Shown here: piece after piece, positions 1 through 11,100 of the stretch | Position numbering within the stretch: the stretch's first letter is position 1 | Layout: every line of letters starts with the position of its first letter | Assembly: GCF_027580225.2 (NCBI RefSeq) | Contig: NC_073354.2 | Coordinates: 8,160,001-8,224,000, forward strand | Source of the DNA: Misgurnus anguillicaudatus | Lineage: Eukaryota; Chordata; Actinopteri; Cypriniformes; Cobitidae | Direction of reading: 5' to 3' | Length of the DNA stretch: 64,000 nt | Translations under genes and position numbers: made by a program | Notes under the pieces: generated by a model | What the model saw: the letters and a program-made list of their open reading frames with translations, nothing else | What the model was told of the DNA's origin: nothing | Databases searched by the model: none

Positions 1-2017
1 CCAATATATACTTGCCAACGTGCACTAGCCAAACTACATTAGACAATATACACTTGCCAACCTGCACTAGCCAAACTACACTAGCCAAACTACACTAGCC
101 AATAAACACTTCTCAACCTGCACTAGCCAAACTTCACTAGCCAAACTACACTAGCCAAAGTACACTACTCAAAGTACACTAGCCAAACTACACTAGCCAA
201 TATACACTTGCCAACCTGCACTAGCCAAACTACACTAGCCAAAGTACACTTGTCAACCTGAACTAGCCAAAGTACACTAGCCAAAGTACACTAGCCAAAC
301 TACACAAGCCAAACTACACTAGCCAAACTACACTAGTCAAAATAAACTAGCCAAAGTGCACTAGTCAAAGTACACTAGTCAAAGTACACTAGTCAAAGTA
401 CACTAGGCAAAGTACACTAGCCAAACTACACAAGCCAAACTACACTAGCCAATATATACTTGCCAACGTGCACTAGCCAAACTACATTAGACAATATACA
501 CTTGCCAACCTGCACTAGCCAAACTACACTAGCCAAACTACACTAGCCAATAAACACTTGCCAACCTGCACTAGCCAAACTACACTAGCCAAATTACACT
601 TGTCAACCTGAACTAGCCAAAATGCACTAGCCAAAGTAAACTAGCCAAAGTACACTAGGCAAAGTACACTAGCCAAAGTACACTAGCCAATATACACTTG
701 CCAACCTGAACTAGCCAAACTACACTAGCCAAAGTACACTTGTCAACCTGAACTAGCCAAAGTACAATAGCCAAAGTACACTAGCCAAACTACACTAGCC
801 AAACTACACCAGCCAATATACACTTGCCAACCTGCACTAGCCAAACTACACTAGCCAAATTACACTTGTCAACCTGAACTAGCCAGAGTACAATAGCCAA
901 AGTACACTAGCCAAAGTACACTAGCCAAAGTACACTAGTCAAAGTACACTAGCCAAAGTACACTAGCCAAACAACACTAGCCAAACTACACAAGCCAATC
1001 TTCACTAGCCAAACTACACTAGCCAATATACACTTTCCAACCTGAACTAGACAAACTACACTAGCCAAACTACACTAGCCAAAGTACACTAGCCAAACTA
1101 CACTTGTCAACCTGCACTAGCCAAACTACACTAGCCAAAGTACACTAGCCAATATACACTTGTCAACCTGCTCTAGTCAAACTACACTAGCCAAAGTACA
1201 CTACTCAAAGTACACTAGCCAAACTACACTAGCCAATATACACTTGCCAACCTGCACTAGCCAGAGTACACTAGCCAAAGTACACTAGCCAAAGTACACT
1301 AGTCAATATATACTTGCCAACGTGCACTAGCCAAACTACACTAGACAATATACACTTGCCAACCTGCAAGTGTACACTTGTCAACCTGAACATGCCAAAG
1401 TACACTAGCCAAACTACACAAGCCAAACTACACTAGCCAAAATGCACTAGCCAAAGTAAACTAGCCAAAGTAAACTAGTCAAAGTACACTAGCCAAAGTA
1501 CACTAGCCAAAGTACACTAGCCAAACTACACAAGCCAAACTACACTAGCCAAAATGCACTAGCCAAAGTACAATAGCCAAACTACACTAGCCAAAGTACA
1601 CTTGTCAAAGTACACTTGTCAAAGTACACTAGTCAAAGTACACTAGCCAAAGTACACTAGCCAAACTACACAAGCCAAACTACACAAGCCAAACTGCACT
1701 AGCCAAAGTAAACTAGCCAAAGTAAACTAGCCAAACTACACTAGCCAAAGTACACTAGCCAAACTACACAAGCCAAACTACACTAGCCAATATATACTTG
1801 CCAACCTGCACTAGCCAAACTACACTAGACAATATACACTTGCCAACCTGCACTAGCCAAACTACACTAGCCAATATATACTTGCCAACCTGCACTAGCC
1901 AAACTACACTAGCCAAAGTACAATAGCCAAAGTACACTAGCCAAAGTACACTAGTCAAAGTACACTAGCCAAAGTACACTAGTCAAAGTACACTAGCCAA
2001 AGTACACTAGCCAAAGT
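1..2017. repeat. 14-bp minisatellite
   Basis: About 2 kb of imperfect tandem copies of a ~14-bp unit (consensus TACACTAGCCAAAC, variants AGTACACTAGCCAA and TATACACTTGCCAA). Longer blocks recur, for instance the TATATACTTGCCAACGTGC block near 4, 450 and 1305, so there is higher-order structure. It reaches the window edge, so its full length is unknown. Frames open through it only because the period is not stop-rich; none looks like a gene. Confidence 0.97.
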
Positions 2018-2485
2018 AGTCATTGGCGCTCAAAAGTTCATTGTCAATTGAATTGAATTGGTTGTAAGGATGAACATTTGAATTTGAAGGGATCTGCTAG
2101 AAACGTTTGAAATTAGTTCCCTTTAAGTTGGTCACTACGATGTCACGTCGTTACCGACAATTTGGAAACGTGTTTTGCAGACCAACTCACTTCAAGAAGC
2201 TACTAAAACGCCAATGAACTTGACATGCAGGTATTTGCATTTGCTGGCGGTGCCCCGCCGCATGAGTATTTAACGAGAGGCAGGTGCAATATTAGTTAAA
2301 GTTCATATGGAACTGGACTCGGTTGAACTAACGGCCCGTCTGACAGAAGCGCTTGCACAGTTGATACTGGCATGCTTGAATACGTTCAAAAGCAAGATGG
2401 CGGTCCCAGTGAAATTATTCAGTATGCATGTGACTATCGAAAACAGCCATTAAACACTAAAACTTGCAGTAGAAACATGGTTTAC
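2018..2485. other. Unique-looking sequence, no gene recognised
   Basis: This is intron or downstream sequence of themis (minus strand). I looked on the minus strand for the short last THEMIS exon, roughly 50 residues in mammals, and saw no convincing match. That exon may lie left of the window or be too diverged to recognise by eye. Confidence 0.5.
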
Positions 2486-3561
2486 CTTTGAAGAACAGCT
2501 GGTACCTTCAGAGTTGGTCTGCTCAGACATAGATGAGAAGGTCCTGGGAGGGCGTGGGGGAGGATCCTTTGGCTTTTTGGGGGGTCTCGGAGGAGGTGTC
2601 ACTGTAGCGACAGCGTATCTTCTCAGGCTGAAGTAAGTGTCCTCTGAGATCTCCTCTATGGATGACATTTCATTACAAGCTAAACTCTCACCAGTCCACC
2701 GCTCTTTAATTCTAAGGGTCAAGTCTGTACGATTTACCGGCACCGCCATCAGCTGAGAGAGATCCGTGGTTGAAATGAGAAGACAGGGATCAGAGATCTC
2801 CTCCTCAATGTACAGACCAGGGACTCCGGCCAGAATGTCATGCTTCAGAGAGAGGTCACGCACCGACACGTTGACGTTAAAGGGCAGCGGGAACCATCGG
2901 CATACCTCTGTGATGGTATACTGACGTTTGTCACTGACCAGCTCCACGAATCCACCCTCCAAACACATAGGGAGTCGCACAGACTCCTTCACCTCGACCC
3001 CCTTACTTTTCTCTGTAACCTTTAGACATTCAAACGCATCCACTAACTTCTCTGTCCCGTCATGTGAAATCACACGACTCTTTCCTTTAGTCACCACAAA
3101 CTGATCTCTGGCTTGAACAGAAGCGAGTCCGTCGTACGTGGACTCAAACTCTCTGGTGGCCACCACACGGATCTCCTCCGTCTCGCTGCGAGCTCGCTCC
3201 AGATCGTAGGCTGTGGGAAACTGGCGTGGCCTGCGTTTCAAGCGTCCGTTGTAGGACTCGGGAATGAGAAAGTGTCTTGGAGATTCACTACACATTTCTG
3301 AGGCCAGTATTCGTTTTGAACAGTAAGCGTGATGAACGATCACCTGTTTGGAGTGAAACAGAGACTTCAGCTCTGGTGACAGCTTGAATGAATTTCTACA
3401 CGACAGCTCAGCCACGACCGGGAAGAACTCGGCAGGACTTTCAAACACATCCTTCAGTGAAAAATGCTGAACTGGCCAAAAAGAGTCGCAGTCGAACTGC
3501 TCCGTAACATCCATCACCTCCACGTCCAGATTTGAGGCGAGGAGCAAAACGTTCTCGCTAA
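2486..3561 (-). CDS. themis: themis coding exon 4 (CABIT2 and proline-rich tail)
   Basis: The acceptor ...AATCCCACAG precedes TTAGCGAG. An upstream AACCCAG acceptor would put a stop in frame, so this one was chosen. 358 complete codons end at TCAAAG|GTAAAC. Recognisable parts are LDVEVMDVTEQFD, the HFLIP..RRPRQFPTAYDL block, RLPMCLEGGFVEL, FPLPFNVNVSVRDL and the PPPRPPKKP/PPPRPPR pair. Without splicing at 2486 the frame stops at 2450; a GTACCA donor slightly upstream is a weaker alternative. This is the large central THEMIS exon, as in mammals. Confidence 0.95.
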
Positions 3562-5119
3562 CTGTGGGATTGAAAAGAGTCTGGGTTAAAAACCAAGGAC
3601 ATCCATTTATGAAAAACACTAGCAGAAATTATTTCTGTGTAAGCAAAGTATCTTCAAGTATCTCAAGTAAAGGTTCATCTAAGTCAAAGCCTCTTTTTTT
3701 TATAATCTCTAGACCCTTTTTTCACTACAAATCTTTTGTGCAACAGAGAGGATCTGTGGATGTTAAAGGTTTCTTGTGGAGACATCATTGTGCCGCGAGA
3801 GCTATTCAAAAACACATACTGCAAAAAATGAGTTTCTTACTTAGTATTTTTATCTTGTTTTTTCAGTAAAAATATCTAAAAATTCTTAAATCAAGATGTA
3901 TTTTCTTAATGAGCAAAATGACCTACGAAATTAAGTCTAGTTTTTAGACAAAAAATATAAAAATTAAGCGAATTAGTGCTTAAAACAAGCAAAAAAATGT
4001 GTCAATGGAATAAGAAAAATTTTCTTGAATTAAGTGTTTATGAGAAAAGTAAACTTATTTCAAGAAAATGATTCTTATTTTATTGGCAGATTTTTTTGCT
4101 TGTTTTAAGCACAAATTCGCTTAAATTTTATATTTTTTTGTTTAAAAATTAGACTTATTTTCTTAGGTCATTTTGCTTTTCAAGAAAATACATCTTAATT
4201 TAAGAATGTTTAGTTATTTTTACTGAAAACAAGACAAAAATACTATGTAAAAAGGTCATTTGTTGCAGTGTAACAAGCAGTCTGATCAGAGAATGCTTTC
4301 ATTTCATTTGTCAGTCGGTCTTTGCAGCGTCGCATGCAGTTGAACACGTCTATCAACATGTGTCTGTAAAAATATTTCAGTAAAAATATCTAAAAATTCT
4401 TAAATTAAGATGCTTTTTGTTGATGAGCCAAGAAAATAAGTCTAGTTTAGACCAAAAATATGATATTTAAGTGATTTTGTGCATAAAAAAAGCAAAAAAA
4501 TCTGCCAATGGGGTAATCAAATTTTTCTTGAATTTAGTGTTTAAGAAAAATGTTCAAGATTTTTTCGCTTACCCCATTAGCAGATTTTTTTACTGGTTTT
4601 ATGCACGAAATCACTTAAATCACTTAAATATTTTTGGTCTAAAAACTAGACTTATTTTCTTGGGTCGTTTTGCTCATCAACAAAAAGCATCTTAATTTAA
4701 GAATTTTTAGATATTTTTACTGAAAACAAGACAAAAATACTAAGAAATTGTTTTCTTGAAAAACATTTTTTGCAGTGTCCGTAGCAGAAAAGACAAAAAG
4801 CGCTATGAATGTGAAGTAAAAAGATTAAGAACATATTCATGTTTTAAAATCATATACTATGGAAGTCAATGGTTACAATCAGCTGTGTGCCTACCAGCAT
4901 TTATCAAAATATCTTCTTTTGTGTTCATCAGGGAAAAAAACGTATACAGTACAGGTTTAATACAACATTAGGATGAACATTTTTTATTTTTGGGTGAACT
5001 ATACCTTTAATGAAAAAATTTAAACATATATTTTGCTTTAAGTTCATTTATTCAGACATTCTTTACTAGAAAAGAAAACATTATTTTTATAGATTATGAT
5101 CATCTTGTTCCTAGTGATA

Positions 5120-5166
<47 letters not shown>

Positions 5167-8100
5167 TGAACTTACTCTTTGTAATAGCCTTCAGCTCATA
5201 TACAGGAGTTAATATCAGCTCTCCACACACGTTCTCCAATAAACTGGAAAATAAGAAATCTTTCTTGAGCAGAGTTTTGACCTCACAAACAGATCTTCTC
5301 CTGCCTTTCGAGATCTTCCAGTCTGCGATCTCCTTCAGTGTGTAAAACTGATCATCCTGACACTCGATGAAGTCGCCCTGCTGAGAGAAACTCAGACTGA
5401 AGCAGAACTTTGGTTCTCTATGAAGCAGCACGCAGTCCACACGGCCTCCGTCCGGCTGATGCTGGGTGACAGCTGTGATTTTAAAACTCTCTCTCTCTTT
5501 TATGAGACCGTGTGAAAGCTTTATCTCCGAGAGGGTGAGGAACACCGGATGACCCAGTCTGTGAGAGCCGATCTTCACCGACTCCACGATTTCTTCTACG
5601 CTCCTGTACGGCTGACTGTCAGCTATCAGTTTAAACATACCTGATGTACAGAGGACAAAACTGAGATACAAATAAAGACAACATGCATAATGTGGAAAAC
5701 ATTATCGGTCAGATCTTAACAAGTGAGTTCTCAGACTAAAAGATAAAGCCTGTTGCTCTCGACTGTCTGCATGTGAACGCAGGATTTCTGTCTCGACTGG
5801 GATTTTATTCACATACCTGGATACTCCAATGGAAGGTCGAGCTTTGTGTTGCTGGAGCTCAGAGCAGAAAATCCCATGATGGTGATGTCAATGATTTTAA
5901 GGAGATCTCCGGTCGACAGAGAGCATTCTCTTCCAAACATCTCATAAACACAGCCTGAAAACATTACAGCGTCTTTATACACTCAACACACTCCAGTATT
6001 CATTTAGTTAGAATGCAGTCATGCTATTTCCATACTCAAAATAATGAACTTTTACTTTTGCCAATTTTACTTAATCCTTTCATGTTGAGATTTCTTAAAA
6101 AAATGATCAATTTAACAATGTGAACTTAATTTGAGTTCATTCAACAAAAATGGTGTCTTGTCAGCTTAACTTAAAAATTCTTTGTTCAACCAACATAACA
6201 TTGTTGCGCAAAATTAGCAGATTAATAAAACCAAACTGGCATCTTATTGGCTGATGATGTTGCAGTGTATTATGGGTAATTGTTGTTCTAGCACCTTCTT
6301 GCAGAAGTGTAGCATTAGATATGTAAGTAATAAGTGGCCAAGTACAAGTGAATGAACTTGTTCTAAAATATATGTTTTAAACAATTAATGGTTTGAAATG
6401 TAATATTTAATTTCATATATGTTTGTGATATATTTGATAAGCTGTAATTAAAAGGTCTATAGTTGTATTGAGCAGCTGCACTACGAATGATTGATTTAGT
6501 TATTATTTATGTAAGGAATAATTGACGACCGACCGTTGAATTGTTAGAAGAATAGAGCACACTTGAGGTGGTGATGCGGTCACGACGCGAAGCTGAGTGG
6601 CGTTACCCCTCGGGTGTGCATTATTTTTCAATAATTCAATGGCCCGGGGTCAATTATTCTGCTTATACTACGTTTACGACACCTCAAGACATCAATCACA
6701 TGATATATTTAAAGCGATTCGTCCGGTTTTTGTACTTAAATCGCTATTGTGAGTAGGACTATTTCTTCCGCGTCTCATTTAACGGCTCTTTTGCTTGTTC
6801 CAATTAACGTCATTTTAAAGCTAGCAATGGAGGCTTAGGCCGTTGATAGCATTCGAATGCAATTATTAATAAAGTTATTAGAAAGAGAGCTACAGAGACA
6901 CAGAGAGAGAGAAAGAAAAAAAGAAAGAAAGAGAGAGATTTTGTGAACGAGGCTACCTCTCTGCGTCTCTTAACAGCTGTCATTGCTTCAGAAAATTGTC
7001 TGTCATGTTGTTTTTGTTAGTCCGTTATTACAGTTAACTATGTGATGTGATATGGAACTGTAATGCAGTCAAGAGAGCTGCCTGGAACTACATTCGCCGT
7101 GCGTTTCCCAGAAAAGAATTGCACCCTTCAGAACGTTAATCAGCCAATCAGATTCAAGCATTCAATAGACCCGCAGTATAAATAGGTGATCCTAATTAAA
7201 GGGGTGGGGTTTATATAATGGAATTATTCAAATTTTCGTCATCATTAATTAAATTTTTCATGTACAATTAACTCAATTGTTGTTTGTTGGCACTACTAAG
7301 GCCTGTTACAGTTTTTCTCAGTTGCTTTAACACATTTCTTGAAACTATGCCTCGTATTCTCAAAACAGTAAACACAAATCCAACTGTCTTACCCAATTCC
7401 CCAAACATCATATTTTCTGGTCAAAATGAAGCTCTACACTCAAAACCATTCACTCTTACTGAAAAACCAAACTTTCCCCTCAGACATCACACACAATCTT
7501 TCAAAAACACACACACACTACAACATTGTCTTACACACTGGTGCAATAAAATTAAAACAATATATTTAAAACCACCCCAGGAGAAAAAGTATTACGCTTC
7601 CATAGTGTACCTAAAGTGCTTTATTTTCGCACACTAATTTTGAACTTAATATACTAAAAATTCTTCTTTAGTACTTCTTGAGATAATCTTAAGATCATCT
7701 GTGTACTTCACTGTGCTATTCTGAGACGCCATGAATATGAACTAAAATGTGCTAAAAATTTATTTAAAAAATTTATTTAGGTACCACTTGTAGTAAACTT
7801 GAACCCATCTTTGTATGAAAGTTGAGTTCAAGTTAAATACAAGTGTTAACTAAATACATTTTTTAATATAGAGATAGTATGTTAAAGGAATAGTCTACCC
7901 CTTTGCCATATTAAACTATGTTATTACCTCAACCTAGACAAATTAATACATACCTATCTTTGTTCAATGCGTGCACTGTACAGCGCGTTTGAATGTGTTA
8001 GCATTTAGCCTAGCCCCATTCATTCCTATGGTACAAAAAAGTTTTATTTTGTGGCACCATACTTACTGGTATAACTCCTCATGTAACAAATAGGGAAAAC

Positions 8101-11100
8101 ACGGAAGTGTTTGGTGGCTTCCCTGTTTGGTACCATAGGAATGAATGGGTCTAGGCTAAATGCTAACACATTCACGACGCGCTGTACAGTGCACGCATTG
8201 AAAAAAGATGGAAATGTATTAATTCGTCTAGGTTGAGGTAATAACATAGTTTAATATGGCAAAAGGGTAGACCATTCCCCTAAAAGTGCATTTTAGTTCA
8301 TATTCATGGTGTTTCAAAATAGCACAAATAAGTACACTTAGATAATTTTAAGAACATCTTAAGAGGTACTAAAGATGATTTTTTTTGTATATTAAGTACA
8401 AAACGAGTGTGCAAAAATAAAGCACTATGGAAGTGTACTACTTTTTCACCTGGTACCAGTTATGTTGCTTGTGGTTCTGCCCAAAAACCTTTTCACATGA
8501 CCAAAAAAGACACAATCAATGTATGCATTAGCACATTTTTATTCATCAATGTGCTACACAGCACAACTGTTATTCCGCCTCAACATCTCGTCTTTGTTCT
8601 GGGTCAGGCCAGAGAATCTCGTCCACATCACAGGCTATATATTGGCCCTAACCAAACAGCGAATGTAACATCCTCTTGCATGATCCACCCCTGGCATTCA
8701 TCTACTGATATGTTGATCTGTATGGAAGGCAATTTGATTCATTTCTTTATTCCAGTAGCATAGTCCAACAGTGTATGCACACTAAAGTTACTGTACAGAG
8801 CAGTCTTACTGTAAGTACATCTATCTGTTTTCCTCCTTGAAAGCTCTGAAGATGGAGGCAACAGTGAAGCGATTCAAATCAGGCTTTAGTCGTTGCTCAG
8901 CCTCCCTCATAGTCATACCATGGACAAGGACATGCAACTAGAGGGGCTCGAATTTCATCTGAGACTGCTTGTCACCTTGCCCTTCATCTCCCTCCTCCTT
9001 CACCACATCCTCCTCTTCCCCCTCCTCCTTCACCACGTCCTCCTCCTCTTCCTACTCCTTTACCAAGTCCTCTTCCTCCTCCTTCACCACGTCCTCCTCC
9101 ATTCCCTCCTCCTCTGCCTCCTCCTCTTCCTCTCCCTCCTCCTCTTCCTCCTCCTTCACCTCGACCTATTCCTTCATTTCTCTGTGGATCTATTGTTCCA
9201 AAGCTCAGTGAACAGATTCAGGCCCTTTTATCAGTCTATTGAAGGATCTGATTGATGTGTGTTCAATTTTAACTCATAGTGTTTCCACCTTGGTAATTGT
9301 TTGCTATTTGAGCCTAAGCTGTGCTGACTTGAGTGAACAGTTTTGAATGCTAGTGCTTACCATATGACCAGATGGTGTAAGCACTGAGAAATGTAAGGAT
9401 TTGTGTGTAGAGTTTTGAAGTAACAGTTAACCAAATTTGACTCATGTGTTAAAGCAGGGGAGTAGTGTTTATAGTTCAGAAAATTGGCTGTGCTTCTTGA
9501 AAAATGGCGTTATGGTTTTAAAATTTTAGTTCAAAAGCCTGGTTATACTGTTTTAGCAATCGAGAAAAACTGTAAGTTTACTTAAACTTATTTTGTAAAA
9601 TGAACTAAATTATTGTTTGTTGAGATTAAATGAATTGCGTGGAACCTGTTGACACAATTTGTTTAAAGTAAATCCAAAATTTAAATTTTTTTTGAGTGTA
9701 TACTATAAAGCTCTACGATACGACTAATACCATGTTATTCAATAATACATGCTGTAAAAAGATCAAAATGACCACATTGTATTTTAAGACACATTCTAGA
9801 TTAAAGGCCCATGCAGGAAACGGAAATGAGCGAGGTCTATTTTTTGCTTCTGACAGTGCATAGTTAGAAAATTAAAAAAAAATTATCTTACTAGTTTAAT
9901 CTTACAAAATGTGTTTATGAAAATGACTTTCCATAGCTTTTACATAAACAATCATTCACAATGCAACAAAAAATGAATCTTAACATTAACTGTTTTCTGT
10001 TTAATGAAAAACCAACGTTTGCTTAACATATTGTTCTCCATCAAACCAGCGTAACTGTACATGAGCCGAGAAATTGTGCAATTTGCACAAGTTTCTGCAG
10101 GACTTGCTTTAGTATAAAGGTTTTAGATTAGGGGAGAGCGCGGCGCAGCGTAATACTGCTGTTTTACAGAGTTGGGCCAAGCAATCTGTGCTTTCGGTCT
10201 TTTCGCCTAATGTCAAAAGATGATCTCTTGTGAAGTTTTGATGTGTTTTTGTTAAAATATACAAAGAGTTTTTTTGAAGGCATTAAAGTAAATATCTTTT
10301 TCATTTATTTTCGATTTCTGAGTTGGGTATGAAAGTCACGCTAATCCAACCTTACATGTGACCCTAGACACAAAAGTAGCACGGGTATATTTGTAACAAT
10401 AGCCAACAATACATTGTATATATTATGTTTTTTTATGCCAAAAATCATTAGTATATTAAGTAAAGATCATGTTCCATGAACATATTTTGTAAATTTCCTA
10501 CTGTAAATATATCAAAAATGTATTTATCATTATGTTTTGCTAAGGACTTCAAAGGACAACTTTAAAGATGATATTTTCAATATTTGCATCCTTTCCCTTT
10601 AACTTTGAACAAACTGTTGCCAGTAAATAACATAAATTTAAATCTACAGTAAGTTACTGGCAAACAGCTGCATAACTACAGCTAATCTTTTACAGTCTAT
10701 TTATTATTATTCTTAATCACTGACTTGTTACCTAAATCATATCACCATTTTGAAACATGTCAACAACACCTAGTAACTGAAAGCTGGGATTGAAAGCAAT
10801 AACACAGCGTGGTTAGTTACAACCAAACCTCAACTATACAATGATAATGAAATGAAAACTATGTAAATATCATTCATCAAAATGATAAATGTTAATTAAA
10901 TATCAGGGGAAATAACTCACAATTATGTTTTTTCCTAATTGTGCGGCCATTTAAAGAAAATCTATTTATATGCATTGTTGCATAATACAAGGATGATTAG
11001 ATGAAGGATCATGAATGGATGAATGTGTTATATATATATATAAAATAGGCAGATATATAAACAATATCCACCTTTAGTATATACCGTAGACATACATTTA

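Larger units (their letters stand above)
7306..9575. mobile_element. DNA transposon with ~28-bp inverted ends, decayed
   Basis: The left end TTACAGTTTTTCTCAGTTGC is inverted at the right end (AGCAATCGAGAAAAACTGTAA). Minus-strand transposase fragments lie inside (8570-8930), and a foldback element is inserted at 7579-8452. The fragments resemble IS630/Tc1-like DDE transposases of fish, but the superfamily is tentative. Confidence 0.7.

Noticed and set aside
1764..1958. Repetitive 64-residue frame in the minisatellite
   Set aside because: It is a translation of the 14-bp repeat, with no start context or conserved domain.
2840..3301. Plus-strand frames across the big themis exon
   Set aside because: They are antisense shadows of a clearly coding minus-strand exon.
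8170..8185. CACGACGCG in the 7883 foldback as another fold-head apex motif
   Set aside because: It lies in an arm, not at the apex, and the match stops after CACGACGCG; probably chance.
8893..9255. Leu- or Ser-rich 80-120 residue frames
   Set aside because: They come from the (CCT)n tract inside a decayed transposon.
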